DNA from: Affinibrenneria salicis
GTDB lineage: Bacteria; Pseudomonadota; Gammaproteobacteria; Enterobacterales; Enterobacteriaceae
Length of the DNA: 64,000 bases
Assembly (NCBI RefSeq): GCF_008710095.1
Contig: NZ_VYKJ01000005.1
Location: 3,375 to 67,374, forward strand
Reading direction: 5' to 3'
Shown in pieces: positions 9,728 to 19,905 of this stretch. The notes beneath the pieces are model-generated. The model saw nothing but the letters and a program-made list of their open reading frames with translations. It made no database searches and was not told the origin of the DNA. Position 1 is the stretch's first letter; each line of letters starts with the position of its first letter. The translations under genes were made by a program, and so were the position numbers.

Positions 9728-10260
9728 CCGGCCAGATCCTTAAGCCATTTTCCTAACTTATCTTTTTCAGAAAGCAAAGGAGAGGTTACTGGCCATTCAA
9801 TACCAACCACTGGATCATTCCACAATAGGCAACCCTCATTCGCCGGATTATAATAATCAGTACATTTGTATTCAAAATCGGCTACATCGGACAACACGAC
9901 AAAGCCATGCGCCAGACCAGGCGGAATCCAGAATTGAGTTTTATTTTCTTCTGACAAGATCACTCCTTCCCAAGCGCCATAAGTAGGCGATTCAGGACGG
10001 ATGTCGACTGCGACATCAAATACTTCCCCGCGTACAACCCGCACCAATTTCCCTTGCGGATTCGAACGCTGAAAATGCAGACCGCGTAATACACCTTTTG
10101 AAGAACGCGAGTGGTTATCCTGTACAAATTCCAGATCAATATCCAACATTTCCTGATAACGTCGTTTTTCAAACGTTTCCAGAAAAAAACCTCTCTCATC
10201 GCCAAAAATTTTTGGCTGAATGATCTTTACACCCTCTATACGTGTATCCTTAACCTGCAT
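9724..10260 (-). CDS. rmlC: dTDP-4-dehydrorhamnose 3,5-epimerase
   Basis: This 178-residue cupin-fold epimerase converts dTDP-4-keto-6-deoxyglucose to the L-lyxo form. Diagnostic parts are DERGFFLETF, QDNHSRSSKGVLRGLHFQ (catalytic His region), GEVFDVAVDIRP and WIPPGLAHGFVVLS. Length is as expected. It starts 1 nt after the rmlA stop and overlaps rmlD, giving the tight block rmlB-rmlA-rmlC-rmlD. Confidence 0.96.
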   Translation of the reverse strand: MQVKDTRIEGVKIIQPKIFGDERGFFLETFEKRRYQEMLDIDLEFVQDNHSRSSKGVLRGLHFQRSNPQGKLVRVVRGEVFDVAVDIRPESPTYGAWEGVILSEENKTQFWIPPGLAHGFVVLSDVADFEYKCTDYYNPANEGCLLWNDPVVGIEWPVTSPLLSEKDKLGKWLKDLAG

Positions 10261-10261
10261 A

Positions 10262-11131
10262 TCATTTCTCTCCTATCAGGCGGGTCAAATATTGACCATA
10301 ATTAGTTTTACTCAAAGCTTTCGCCTCTTCAGCCACCTGTTCTTTACTCAACCATCCTTTACGAAAAGCTATTTCTTCAAGGCAAGCGACTTTAAAACCC
10401 TGTCTTTTTTCTATGGTATGAACAAATTGGGAGGCTTCCATCAAACTGTCATGAGTACCAGTATCCAACCAGGCAAAACCGCGCCCCAGCAACTCTACAT
10501 TCAAAGTTCCTTGCTCCAGATACATCTCATTTAGAGTAGTTATTTCCAGCTCCCCACGGGAAGACGGTTTTACCTGTTTGGCCATATCTACAACGTTATG
10601 ATCGTAAAAATAAAGCCCTGTCACCGCCCAGCTGGATTTAGGTTTTAGTGGTTTTTCTTCTAAAGAAATAGCACGATAATTTTCATCAAACTCAACTACA
10701 CCAAAACGCTCAGGATCCACAACCTGATAACCGAATACCGTTGCTCCCTCTGTACGTGAAGCCACCATTTCTAATTTTTTACCAAAACTCTGACCAAAAT
10801 AAATATTATCGCCTAATACCAGGGCACAGCGCTCCCCAGCAATAAATTCCTCGCCGATAAGAAAAGCTTGCGCCAAGCCATCGGGACTAGGTTGTACTGC
10901 ATAGCTAAAATTAACACCGAAATGACTACCGTCACCCAGCAAGCGTTTAAAAGATGGCATATCAGCTGGCGTGGAAATGATTAATATATCCCTGATACCA
11001 GCTAACATCAGAACAGAAATAGGATAATAAACCATAGGTTTATCATAAATGGGTAATAACTGCTTGGATACACCGCGAGTAATAGGATGTAAGCGAGTTC
11101 CGGAGCCACCGGCTAATACAATACCTTTCAT
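10262..11131 (-). CDS. rmlA: Glucose-1-phosphate thymidylyltransferase
   Basis: This enzyme makes dTDP-glucose from dTTP and glucose-1-phosphate, the first step of the rhamnose pathway. The 289-residue product starts [20 protein letters not shown], the signature nucleotidyltransferase loop, and has [14 protein letters not shown] and the EEKPLKPKS and [12 protein letters not shown] segments. The start at 11131 is chosen because it begins exactly at the conserved motif with a GGAG site 8 nt upstream; the longer frame upstream overlaps rmlB and is not homologous. Confidence 0.96.
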   Translation of the reverse strand: MKGIVLAGGSGTRLHPITRGVSKQLLPIYDKPMVYYPISVLMLAGIRDILIISTPADMPSFKRLLGDGSHFGVNFSYAVQPSPDGLAQAFLIGEEFIAGERCALVLGDNIYFGQSFGKKLEMVASRTEGATVFGYQVVDPERFGVVEFDENYRAISLEEKPLKPKSSWAVTGLYFYDHNVVDMAKQVKPSSRGELEITTLNEMYLEQGTLNVELLGRGFAWLDTGTHDSLMEASQFVHTIEKRQGFKVACLEEIAFRKGWLSKEQVAEEAKALSKTNYGQYLTRLIGEK

Positions 11132-11150
11132 ATTATCTACTCCTGATAAT

Positions 11151-12215
11151 TTAGCTGGATAATCCCAGTCGTTCACCGGCATAGGAACCATCTTTAACCC
11201 GGCGCCACCATTTCTCATTGGCAAGATACCATTCAATCGTCTTACGGATTCCACTTTCAAATGTTTCCTGAGGTTTCCAACCTAATTCACATTGAATTTT
11301 TGATGCATCTATTGCATAACGCATATCATGACCAGGACGATCGACTACATAAGTAATCAAATCAGCATAGCGAGCGATCCCATTAGGTTTGTCAGGAACA
11401 AGCTCATCCAGCAATTCGCAAATTGTTGTTACCACTTCAATATTTTTTCGTTCATTGTGGCCACCGATGTTATAAGTTTCACCAACTTTCCCTTCGGTTA
11501 CGACCTTGTACAACGCTCTGGCATGATCTTCCACATACAGCCAATCACGAATCTGTGCACCGTTACCATAAACAGGCAATGGCTTGCCTTCCAATGCATT
11601 CAAAATAATCAAAGGTATTAGTTTTTCAGGGAAATGATATGGACCATAGTTATTAGAGCAATTTGTTACCAGTACTGGCAAGCCATAAGTTCGGTGCCAA
11701 GCTCGCACCAGATGATCGCTGGAGGCTTTCGATGCAGAATAAGGACTACTTGGAGCATACGGTGTTATTTCAGTAAAAAGATCGTCCGTACTATATAAAT
11801 CCCCATAAACTTCATCAGTAGATATATGATGAAAACGAAATGCTTGTTTTTTATCTTCACTCAGCGTAACCCAATATGCGCGGGTTACTTCAAGTAGATT
11901 GTAAGTCCCGATAATATTAGTTTGAATAAAAACCGCAGGTCCGTCAATTGAACGATCTACATGGCTTTCAGCAGCTAAATGCATAACTGCATCCGGTTTA
12001 AAGGAAGTGAATGCATCTGTCAAAGCTTCTTTATCACAAATATCAATTTGAGAAAAAGAATAATTAGGTTCTAAAGACATCTCCAGCAAGGATTCTAAGT
12101 TACCTGCATAAGTTAGGCTGTCAACAATCAACACTTTATTTTTTGTGTTTTTAATAATATAACGAACCACCGCGGAACCAATAAATCCTGCACCACCTGT
12201 TACAATGATGTTCAT
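11151..12215 (-). CDS. rmlB: dTDP-glucose 4,6-dehydratase
   Basis: An extended short-chain dehydrogenase, the second step of dTDP-rhamnose synthesis. The 354 residues start [19 protein letters not shown] and contain [24 protein letters not shown], the catalytic [16 protein letters not shown] and [17 protein letters not shown]. The ATG at 12215 is preferred to one two codons earlier because the AAGG site is correctly spaced. It is first in the rml block, 19 nt upstream of rmlA, and follows the wcaJ-like gene by 23 nt. Confidence 0.96.
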   Translation of the reverse strand: MNIIVTGGAGFIGSAVVRYIIKNTKNKVLIVDSLTYAGNLESLLEMSLEPNYSFSQIDICDKEALTDAFTSFKPDAVMHLAAESHVDRSIDGPAVFIQTNIIGTYNLLEVTRAYWVTLSEDKKQAFRFHHISTDEVYGDLYSTDDLFTEITPYAPSSPYSASKASSDHLVRAWHRTYGLPVLVTNCSNNYGPYHFPEKLIPLIILNALEGKPLPVYGNGAQIRDWLYVEDHARALYKVVTEGKVGETYNIGGHNERKNIEVVTTICELLDELVPDKPNGIARYADLITYVVDRPGHDMRYAIDASKIQCELGWKPQETFESGIRKTIEWYLANEKWWRRVKDGSYAGERLGLSS

Positions 12216-12238
12216 GATCATTACCTTTTTTAAAATAA

Positions 12239-13648
12239 CTAATATGCTGACTTATTTACAAAGCCTTTGAATATTGTCAAAAATATAATTTTACAATCCA
12301 GCCATACACTCCAGTTTTGTATATAAAAAAGGTCAAACTCAATACGTTTTTCCATCTTCTCTAATGTTTCGGTTTCGCCTCGCCAGCCATTAATTTGAGC
12401 CCAGCCAGTAATACCTGGTTTCATTTTATGTCTAAGCATATATCCTTTAATTAATTTCCTATACTGCTCGTTATGCGCAACCGCATGGGGCCGGGGACCA
12501 ACAATTGACATATCCCCTTTTACCACATTAAAGAATTGAGGCAGTTCATCAAGAGACGTTCTTCTTAGGAAGGCTCCTACCGGTGTTATTCTTGAATCCC
12601 CTTTTCTAGCCTGTATTACATTATCTCCGTTTTCCATTACTGACATGCTGCGAAATTTCCACACATCAATCGCTTTCCCGTCTATTCCATAACGCTTTTG
12701 TTTGAAAATCACCGGTCCTGGAGATGTTGTTTTCACGACACATGAGATAAGTAAAAGCAAGGGTGATATTAACAAAATTATCAATAATGAGAGCGTAACA
12801 TCTTCAATTCTTTTTATAATCATATTAATACCGCTCATAGGTGTATCATATAGCGATATAACAGGGATACCATTAACCATTTCGCTTCTTGATTGAAGCA
12901 AGTTAAAAGTAAAAATATCTGGAACCAACAATACCGTACAGGTAGTATCAGACAACTCAGTCAATATATTGTTGATAAGTTCTGATTCATGCATAGGTAA
13001 TGCGATATATACTTTATCAATATTGCAACTACGAGCACTTTCAATGAGTTTATTTATATCACCTAATGAATTAATATTTAGTTTATCGTACTCTTTTGAA
13101 ATTTTTTTCCCTTCCAGGGTATAATACCCAACTACATTCAACCCCAGCCAAGGTGCATTCATGATGCTATCAATTAAATGAAAACCTGCGACTGAATCAC
13201 CGACAACAACAACTCGTCTACTATTATAACCCAATTTCCTTAGGTAACGAACAACTGCTCTTATTGATATACGAGCAAATAAAAAACCTAATAACGAGAC
13301 ACACAGCCATATAATGTGATATTTAAGGCCAATAAAGAGAGAGGGGAAAATAGAGAGTATACCAGCGCTAAATATAACACTTAACAGCCAATTTCTAATC
13401 AATAATTGCATTTCAACCCTGAAACTAACTCCTCGCCATGAGCGATAGAAATCAGTAATTCCGCCAATCATTTGAAAAATTGAAAGGCTAATAAATGCAA
13501 AGAGCCAGTTCTGAAGAGATATTCTATCACTCACTATAGTTGAAACTAAAAACGTACTAAGCAATATGATTGAAATATCTGAAAATCGCTGCAACATAGA
13601 TATAATTGACGCATTGGTATAAATAATAACTCCCTGATTTGTTTTCAT
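12239..13648 (-). CDS. wcaJ: Undecaprenyl-phosphate glucose phosphotransferase, WcaJ-like initiating enzyme
   Basis: This 469-residue protein is a polyprenyl-phosphate hexose-1-phosphate transferase. It has N-terminal membrane segments, a central Rossmann-like domain ([17 protein letters not shown]) and a C-terminal catalytic domain with [16 protein letters not shown], the [17 protein letters not shown] motif and [17 protein letters not shown], very close to WcaJ of colanic acid. It should transfer glucose-1-phosphate to undecaprenyl phosphate to start the repeat unit. It sits inside the operon between a glycosyltransferase and rmlB. A galactose-specific (WbaP) activity cannot be excluded from sequence alone. 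Confidence 0.9.
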   Translation of the reverse strand: MKTNQGVIIYTNASIISMLQRFSDISIILLSTFLVSTIVSDRISLQNWLFAFISLSIFQMIGGITDFYRSWRGVSFRVEMQLLIRNWLLSVIFSAGILSIFPSLFIGLKYHIIWLCVSLLGFLFARISIRAVVRYLRKLGYNSRRVVVVGDSVAGFHLIDSIMNAPWLGLNVVGYYTLEGKKISKEYDKLNINSLGDINKLIESARSCNIDKVYIALPMHESELINNILTELSDTTCTVLLVPDIFTFNLLQSRSEMVNGIPVISLYDTPMSGINMIIKRIEDVTLSLLIILLISPLLLLISCVVKTTSPGPVIFKQKRYGIDGKAIDVWKFRSMSVMENGDNVIQARKGDSRITPVGAFLRRTSLDELPQFFNVVKGDMSIVGPRPHAVAHNEQYRKLIKGYMLRHKMKPGITGWAQINGWRGETETLEKMEKRIEFDLFYIQNWSVWLDCKIIFLTIFKGFVNKSAY

Positions 13649-13658
13649 TTTATTTCTC

Positions 13659-14597
13659 TTAAGGATTAGTTTTATTCCAAAAACCTTTATGCATACTTAA
13701 TTTTTTTACAAAAATTATAGGCAATTTAGTATAATTCTGCCCCAATTTATAGCCAGTTATTTTTAATAAGTTATGTAAACATGCTCTTGGTATCCAAAGA
13801 GGATTGTTTTTTAATAAGTATTTAAACTCTGAAACTATAAACTTTTTCCCTTCGCTACCAGCTCCCCCAAAGTTGTCTCTAATCCATTTTTCATCATAGT
13901 GAAAAACTCCGATATCAAAATATCGTTTAAACTCTTCCCACGGGGTATAATTATGAGAATGCTTAACCACGGCATTGGCGACATATGCTACATTATATCC
14001 TGCTAAGATAGATTTAGCGGCAAGATACATATCTTCACTTAATATCGTGTGAGAAGGGAACCCGCCAAGTTCATGAAAATAGTTAGCTCTATAAGCAGAA
14101 AAAGAATTAGATGAAAACACCTTCCTCACGCCGACAATATTATTTACTGACAATCCAGTAATATAGCTATTTTTTTTATAGTTAAAAAATCTTGCATGTA
14201 TTGCAAGAGGATTGGCTGTATCATGAGGGATTTGTTTCCCATAAGTACAACATACATTTTTATTCTTATCAAGAAAACTAATTATGTTTTTAATCGCATC
14301 CTTTTCTGGAATTGCATCTTGAGTAAGAAATACAAAAAACTCCGAATTACTCAGATTAAATGCTTTGTTCCTTGTTCCCCCATGATTGAAATCAGAACGA
14401 CGAATACTCTTTACTTCAAACCCTAACTTTTTTGCTATTTTTATAGTATTATCTGTACTTTCAGAATCAATAACAAAGACATTAAAATTATATTTATCTT
14501 TTTCTAATGATATTTTTTTTGCGGCTTTTTCCCATACACTGCCACCATTACATGTTGGGATAATAACAGTAACATTCTTCATTAGATTTTCAGACAT
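13659..14597 (-). CDS. Family 2 glycosyltransferase, rhamnosyltransferase-like
   Basis: This 312-residue GT-A protein begins with VTVIIPTCNGGSVWEKA, has VIDSESTDNT, the DFNHGGTRNKAF segment common in bacterial rhamnosyltransferases, and FLTQDAIPEKD as its DxD-like region. Predicted role: transfer of one sugar, perhaps rhamnose, to the lipid-linked repeat unit. It starts 2 nt after the stop of the upstream glycosyltransferase with a GGGAG site 9 nt before the ATG, indicating coupling. It is the best sequence-based candidate for a dTDP-rhamnose user here. Confidence 0.82.
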   Translation of the reverse strand: MSENLMKNVTVIIPTCNGGSVWEKAAKKISLEKDKYNFNVFVIDSESTDNTIKIAKKLGFEVKSIRRSDFNHGGTRNKAFNLSNSEFFVFLTQDAIPEKDAIKNIISFLDKNKNVCCTYGKQIPHDTANPLAIHARFFNYKKNSYITGLSVNNIVGVRKVFSSNSFSAYRANYFHELGGFPSHTILSEDMYLAAKSILAGYNVAYVANAVVKHSHNYTPWEEFKRYFDIGVFHYDEKWIRDNFGGAGSEGKKFIVSEFKYLLKNNPLWIPRACLHNLLKITGYKLGQNYTKLPIIFVKKLSMHKGFWNKTNP

Positions 14598-14599
14598 AT

Positions 14600-15454
14600 T
14601 TATTTATAACTCCCAAGTGTTCCTGTTATAGAATGTAACAACCCACGAGCCATAGCTCCAAATTTAGCTAGTTTATTTTTTTCAAAAAAAACACAAAAAA
14701 ACTCATAAGCCACTTTAACTGAATTAAAAATAAAAAATGATGGACACACAGAAACATATTTAAACGATAGATGAGTACCATTACGCACAATATAATATTT
14801 TCGGTATTTATTATGATTATTAGGTTTTAATTTCAGAAAAAACAAATCTACAGTTTCTCTATTTCCTATTTGATGATTTAAACATATATTTTTGTTTACA
14901 TATATAGGGATATTATTAACATGCGCTTTAAGACAAATCTCCGTATCCACATGGTCTATAATGTAAGCTTCATTAAACTCACCAACCGTTTCCCATGCGC
15001 TTCTTGATATCCCCATACCCGAAGATATTGCAAACGTCGTTATATCTTCTTTTTTAAGATTTACTTTTTTATAAATCCATTTCTTCAATAAAAAAAATGT
15101 TGCATAACTTTTAGAATTAATATCATAAAAATTTGGACATACCATTTTTGCATTTTTTTCTACAATAAAAGATTCCATCTCTTCAAAAAAATATTTTGGT
15201 AAAATTGAATCTTGATCGAATGTAAAAATAAAATCGCATCCATGTTCAAACAGATAATTTATACCTTTATTTAAAGCTCCCGCTATTCCTCCAGCATTCT
15301 CATTATGAATATAATAGTCAAAGCCATGGTTGTTTTTTTCTTTACTATTATCTACTACACAAAAATGATAATGACTTCCTTTTTGTTCGTTTTTCCACTT
15401 ATCTATTATGTCATGTTCTGGATTATATAGAACAACAATAAAACCTATTTTCAA
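14600..15454 (-). CDS. Family 2 glycosyltransferase starting at TTG behind a G10 tract
   Basis: This 284-residue GT2 protein begins KIGFIVVLYNPEHDI, followed by HNENAGGIAGALNKGI and FIFTFDQDSILPKYF, the pattern of WbbL/RfbF-type rhamnosyltransferases. The only in-frame start is TTG at 15452-15454, directly after a run of ten G (15456-15465) and one C. An ATG at 15465-15467 that shares the first G is one base out of frame and terminates after 14 codons; with 9 or 12 G it would be in frame with this gene. Expression may therefore depend on tract length. The G run could also act as a crude Shine-Dalgarno for the TTG. Confidence 0.8.
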   Translation of the reverse strand: MKIGFIVVLYNPEHDIIDKWKNEQKGSHYHFCVVDNSKEKNNHGFDYYIHNENAGGIAGALNKGINYLFEHGCDFIFTFDQDSILPKYFFEEMESFIVEKNAKMVCPNFYDINSKSYATFFLLKKWIYKKVNLKKEDITTFAISSGMGISRSAWETVGEFNEAYIIDHVDTEICLKAHVNNIPIYVNKNICLNHQIGNRETVDLFFLKLKPNNHNKYRKYYIVRNGTHLSFKYVSVCPSFFIFNSVKVAYEFFCVFFEKNKLAKFGAMARGLLHSITGTLGSYK

Positions 15455-15455
15455 G

Positions 15456-15465
15456 CCCCCCCCCC
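15456..15465. repeat. Homopolymer of ten C (G on the coding strand) at a gene start
   Basis: Ten identical bases immediately upstream of the TTG start of the glycosyltransferase at 14600-15454, inside otherwise AT-rich DNA. Poly-G/C tracts of this length are prone to slipped-strand mispairing. Counting the bases, 9 or 12 residues would fuse the upstream ATG to the enzyme frame, while the 10 present do not. Confidence 0.9.
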
Positions 15466-15577
15466 ATATTGCTTTTCGGCATTGTACATTTATATGTTAG
15501 ATAGATAATAAAGAACATCTAACTTCGATAGTAAATTAAATATTTCAACCTCGTCACATTAATAACAAAAAAGAGAA

Positions 15578-16417
15578 TTATTCAAAAAAATACTTAACAA
15601 AATATTTTGGATTTTTATTAACGACACTCCAGTATAAACATTCAACTAAGGATGAATTCCCTTTTAATTGCTTTATAAAAAACCTCATGCATAGGGCATC
15701 TTTTTCAGAATAAATATCTTTATTTCTTTCAAGTAGTGTTGCTAATGCATTAGTTAGACTATCATTTTGCGATACTCTTTTCTCACTGAGATTATGATCA
15801 TGATACATAAAATAATTACTTTTTGTATATCGAATAAATGGGCCAAACCTGAAGGATAATCTGAGCCAAGTGTCCCAATCTTGTAATCTTTTTACCCGGA
15901 TATCAAACCCATCAATAGCTTTGAGTCTGCTTGTTAGCGTAAATATTTGATTTGATGCTTTATTAGCAAAAAGTAAATCTTTATAACTAAAAACCTTGTA
16001 ATTCCGGAAAGATTTATAATGTTTTTTTATAAATTCATTCTCATATACATCCATAAAATTACAGCATAAAAATGAATACTTATCATCCCAGTGATTAAGG
16101 AAAAACTCTATCCGATCCAATGAAAACTCATCATCATCATCAAGCCCGGTAATAAATTTTCCTGTTGCATTTACTATTCCATTATTCCTTGAAGCACAGG
16201 CGCCTTTATTATCAATATTCCTTAAGTATTTAATTCTATTATCTTTTTTCTTTTCTTCTAATACCATTAATTCCGTACCATCAGTCGAAGCATCATCACA
16301 AATAAGTATTTCAATATTTTTATGTGTTTGATCCTGAACCGAGCGCAGGGCCCGGAGTAGTTTATTTTTTCTGTTAAACGTTGTTATATACACGCTAACC
16401 TTTTCATTTTCATTCAT
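15578..16417 (-). CDS. Family 2 glycosyltransferase (AmsE/WcaA-like)
   Basis: A 279-residue GT-A enzyme: VSVYITTFNRKNKLLRALRS, ILICDDASTDGTEL, NKGACASRNNGI and ITGLDDDDEFSLDRI are canonical GT2 motifs, the last being the metal-binding DDD. A RLQDWDTWLRL segment follows, typical of this subgroup. No membrane segment is evident, so it is predicted to work on the cytosolic face as a peripheral protein. It follows wzy by 46 bp and precedes the poly-G-controlled glycosyltransferase by 123 bp. Confidence 0.85.
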   Translation of the reverse strand: MNENEKVSVYITTFNRKNKLLRALRSVQDQTHKNIEILICDDASTDGTELMVLEEKKKDNRIKYLRNIDNKGACASRNNGIVNATGKFITGLDDDDEFSLDRIEFFLNHWDDKYSFLCCNFMDVYENEFIKKHYKSFRNYKVFSYKDLLFANKASNQIFTLTSRLKAIDGFDIRVKRLQDWDTWLRLSFRFGPFIRYTKSNYFMYHDHNLSEKRVSQNDSLTNALATLLERNKDIYSEKDALCMRFFIKQLKGNSSLVECLYWSVVNKNPKYFVKYFFE

Positions 16418-16463
16418 GATAATAGTCTTTCAATTTACCGTAAAAATAAATAAGTTGTGCACT

Positions 16464-17639
16464 TCACATTATTGGATAAGACATTTTTAATAACTCAGAA
16501 GACCAATTAGTTAATATGCTTACCGCTACAACCATTAATATATAAAGAACCAACAAAGCAGGATAATATTTCTTTTTTTCATAAGAAGAAATCATGAAGA
16601 TTAAACTTGTCATCGAGATAAATGGAAGCCAGTAAAAATTCCTAAAAAACCATGCCATAGAGATAATACTTACTGCATATAAATTTAATAAAACAATATA
16701 CGAGACAACAGAAATGTAAGTTTTATTATCTTCAAAAATGTCACTATTTTTTTTATTTCTTGTTAAAAGAAAAAAAACATTTATCAGTAATGGGAGATAT
16801 GACTCTATTGTGAATTTAAGCCTAGTCATGATTGGTAAGTCATAAAAATCAGCACCATTTACTTCAGAGTTAAGGTAGCTATATATTTTATCCGATATAT
16901 TTACGCCGACAAATATCTTCTCCATATATTGTATAAATGTTGAGTTTACAAAAATTTTTGCCAGACTCAAATCTATAAAAAAAGATAGCGTGTATAATAA
17001 CAGAACTAAGACTGACACGAACTTCAATATCTTGATATTTTTAGAAAGGACAAATGCACAGACTCCAAGTAATATTGGTACCAAAGCGCCCCAGTGAAGC
17101 CCAACACTTATTGCTGTAAATAAAGAGAAAAGTAATAATCTTCTTTGAAAGAAAAAATAACATGCAATCATAGCACAAGGAGCAGCAACACCTTGTCTGT
17201 ATGTATTAGTTGCCAAATCAAGAATTGACCACCCATAAAAAAAGGACAATAAAATTAATGATTTATAACATTTATCTTTAAAAAAGAGAAAAGAAAAAAA
17301 TAAAATTAAAATTACAAAATATATTGCAGTTCCAAACAAATATGCCTCATGGGACGCATTAATGGTTTTTATGCTTAACATTAACCAGTAAAAACTCAAT
17401 CCCCATGGAAAATCTTCAAATCTGTCAAGCCTATCATAATAATCAAAATACATTATCAAATCAGTTGCGCCAGGCTCTCTAAATGCATAAAAGCATACCA
17501 TCATGACAGCAACTAATGTTGTGTTTAGTATATCCAGTTTATTATTTTTATATCTTGCGGCAAGAAAAGACAAGAAAAATAAAAACAATGAAAGAAAAAA
17601 ATAAATAGATAAATTTAAATTACTAAAAAATAGCGGCAT
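16464..17639 (-). CDS. wzy: Wzy-type polysaccharide polymerase (EpsG family)
   Basis: This 391-residue integral membrane protein has ten or more hydrophobic segments and large polar loops. The motif LATNTYRQGVAAPCAM and the LHWGALVP segment are characteristic of EpsG-family polymerases. It should join repeat units in the periplasm, block-wise, under the control of Wzc. Wzy proteins are poorly conserved and the call rests on topology, motif and position as the only polymerase-like gene in the locus. It is the first gene after the hairpin that follows wzc. Confidence 0.82.
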   Translation of the reverse strand: MPLFFSNLNLSIYFFLSLFLFFLSFLAARYKNNKLDILNTTLVAVMMVCFYAFREPGATDLIMYFDYYDRLDRFEDFPWGLSFYWLMLSIKTINASHEAYLFGTAIYFVILILFFSFLFFKDKCYKSLILLSFFYGWSILDLATNTYRQGVAAPCAMIACYFFFQRRLLLFSLFTAISVGLHWGALVPILLGVCAFVLSKNIKILKFVSVLVLLLYTLSFFIDLSLAKIFVNSTFIQYMEKIFVGVNISDKIYSYLNSEVNGADFYDLPIMTRLKFTIESYLPLLINVFFLLTRNKKNSDIFEDNKTYISVVSYIVLLNLYAVSIISMAWFFRNFYWLPFISMTSLIFMISSYEKKKYYPALLVLYILMVVAVSILTNWSSELLKMSYPIM

Positions 17640-17689
17640 ATATAGGCATAGCCTCCAAACACTTGTGATGATTGATTTTCAACATCACA

Positions 17690-17710
17690 CCCTCCTCTTA
17701 ACGAGGAGGG
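17690..17710 (-). terminator. Hairpin between wzc and wzy, probable attenuator
   Basis: CCCTCCTC pairs perfectly with GAGGAGGG around a 5-nt loop, in the 84-bp gap just after the wzc stop. There is no T-run on the minus strand, so it is not a classical terminator. A stem-loop at the same position, after wzc, reduces transcription into the serotype-specific genes in the E. coli K30 group 1 capsule operon; the same role is inferred here. Confidence 0.5.
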
Positions 17711-17723
17711 AAAACATACAATA

Positions 17724-19883
17724 TTACTTGTTATAATCGTACTCGTAATACCCATAGTTATTGTAGTAGCTTGACATTCGTCTTACTATGGCATTTAATA
17801 TCACGCCTTTAATTTCTGCACCATTCTGCTCAAAGCGACGAATACTTACTTCAACTTCTTTCGGAGTATTAATCATATACCTTGCCACCAGTAGAGATGT
17901 TCCTGCATGGCGACTAATTATTGCCGCATCAGTTACCGCTAAAATAGGTGGGGTATCAAGAAGAACAATATCATAATGTTTATTTGCCCAAGATATAAAA
18001 TCAGAGAAATTATGATGCATTAATAACTCAGATGGATTAGGTGGAATTTGACCTCTTGAAATAAATTCCATATTTTCTATATGCGTTCTACGTACAGTAG
18101 ATTCAACCTTTGACTGCCCCGATAATATGTCTGACAATCCATTATCGGAAGTTGTCCCCATCAATTCATGGGCATAACCTTTACGCATGTCGCAGTCAAT
18201 AATTAAAACTCTTTGTCCTGATTGAGCAATGACGGCCCCTAAGTTAGCACTGACAAACGTTTTACCAATCGCGGGACTAGCCCCAGAGATCATTAATACG
18301 TTATTTTTAGCTTCCATCATCGCAAAATGTAAACTTGTACGAAGGCTGCGTATAGCTTCCACAGCCAAATCTGCAGGATTACCAACAGCCAGCAATTCCG
18401 TAGAGCGAGTATTACTCTTCCTGTTATTCCTTCCCAATAACTCCCGATCCTTCTTCTGTTGCCATTCAGACAGAGGTATACTGGCGTAAACATTAATTCC
18501 CATTTCTTCCAGTTGTTCAGGGCTTTCTATTCCTTTGTGCAATATAGCTCTTATAATAACAAATGTTGTAGAAACGATTCCTCCAAGAATAATACCTAAT
18601 AAAATCATAACTATTTTTCTTGGCTTAACAGGTTTAATTTGAGTTACAGCCGAGTCTACAATGCGAACATTACCTACAGTACTGGCTTTATTGATGCTTA
18701 ACTCTTGCTGTTTATTTAGCAACTGCATATACACTTCTTGCCCAGCCTGGACATCCCGTGTTAAACGCAAAATCTCTTGCTGAGTTTTTGGCATAGCCCC
18801 GATACGTTTATTTAGTTTGTCTCTTTCCTGCTCTAGCGTTTTTCTTTTTTCTAACAATGCTCGATAAGCCGGGTGTTCTTTAGTATATAGCTTAGAAATT
18901 TCAGCTTCTTTGAACGTCAATTCATTAAGTTGGGATTCTACAGCCACTGTTGTATCAAGTACTGACTTAGCTTCCAATGAAAGGTCAACGGATTCATTTT
19001 GTTGACGATATTGATTTAGCCTATTTTCTGCATCATTAAGAGAACTGCGAATGCTTGGTAATTGTTCTCTCAGGAATTCTAAACTCTTACCAGCTTCTTC
19101 TGACTTACGCTCTACATTTTGCTGAAGATAATTTTGGCTAATATTATTCAGAACTTTATTTATCTGGTTCGGATTTTCTCCTTCTAATCCTAACAGTAAA
19201 ACACCACTATCTTTTGCTTTATCTTCTACTGAAAAATTGTCTAATAGGTAGTTAATGGCTGTTAATTCATCAAGTTTTTTGAGTAGAAAAATCGTTCCTT
19301 CTGGAGCATTAACATCACTTACAAGTAACGTCAATCCATGCTCAGTTTCTAATTTGCCAATTTTTCCAGAAAATTTTATGTCATCACCTACTGATACTTC
19401 ATAGGTATTATTATTTAATACCTTCAACCGAATTTTTTCACTTTGCCAAACGATGGGAACATCCAAACGCGATATGGCAATTTCTCCTGGTTCTTTATGC
19501 AAAATACGGGCTAATCCTTTACCAAACACAGGGAAATACTCTTGTTCAACAACTGTATCTAATGAAAGATCCCTAATTGTTTTACCAATTACCATTCGAG
19601 ATTTTATTAGTTCAATCTCTGCTGCAGATTTTGGTTTGCTATCCGGTAATACACTAGACAAATCATTTAACAAATTAGTGCCCACATTCTGTTCTACCTG
19701 GATCAAAGCATCAGCTTTATACACCGGAGTGGCGAAAACCACATACAATAAACTTATAAAAGCAAATACTGCCGTCACACCAATAATCAACCATTTATTG
19801 TCCAGCAATATGCCCAACAAACGCCCTAAATCAAGTTCATCTGTGTTTGTGTCAGATGCTTTTACAGAAATCTTCTCTGCCAT
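17724..19883 (-). CDS. wzc: Polysaccharide co-polymerase and tyrosine autokinase Wzc
   Basis: A 719-residue inner-membrane BY-kinase. Two membrane segments (about residues 31-51 and 428-448) flank a periplasmic coiled-coil domain. The cytosolic kinase has Walker A (SGASPAIGKTF), Walker A' (VLIIDCDMRKGYAH) and Walker B (IVLLDTPPILAVTDA). The C-terminus is a seven-tyrosine cluster (SSYYNNYGYYEYDYNK), the autophosphorylation tail. Cycling of phosphorylation by Wzc and removal by Wzb controls polymer length and export. It begins 22 nt after wzb with an AGGA site. Confidence 0.96.
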   Translation of the reverse strand: MAEKISVKASDTNTDELDLGRLLGILLDNKWLIIGVTAVFAFISLLYVVFATPVYKADALIQVEQNVGTNLLNDLSSVLPDSKPKSAAEIELIKSRMVIGKTIRDLSLDTVVEQEYFPVFGKGLARILHKEPGEIAISRLDVPIVWQSEKIRLKVLNNNTYEVSVGDDIKFSGKIGKLETEHGLTLLVSDVNAPEGTIFLLKKLDELTAINYLLDNFSVEDKAKDSGVLLLGLEGENPNQINKVLNNISQNYLQQNVERKSEEAGKSLEFLREQLPSIRSSLNDAENRLNQYRQQNESVDLSLEAKSVLDTTVAVESQLNELTFKEAEISKLYTKEHPAYRALLEKRKTLEQERDKLNKRIGAMPKTQQEILRLTRDVQAGQEVYMQLLNKQQELSINKASTVGNVRIVDSAVTQIKPVKPRKIVMILLGIILGGIVSTTFVIIRAILHKGIESPEQLEEMGINVYASIPLSEWQQKKDRELLGRNNRKSNTRSTELLAVGNPADLAVEAIRSLRTSLHFAMMEAKNNVLMISGASPAIGKTFVSANLGAVIAQSGQRVLIIDCDMRKGYAHELMGTTSDNGLSDILSGQSKVESTVRRTHIENMEFISRGQIPPNPSELLMHHNFSDFISWANKHYDIVLLDTPPILAVTDAAIISRHAGTSLLVARYMINTPKEVEVSIRRFEQNGAEIKGVILNAIVRRMSSYYNNYGYYEYDYNK

Positions 19884-19905
19884 CGGGTTTCCTGACTATT
19901 TTGAC

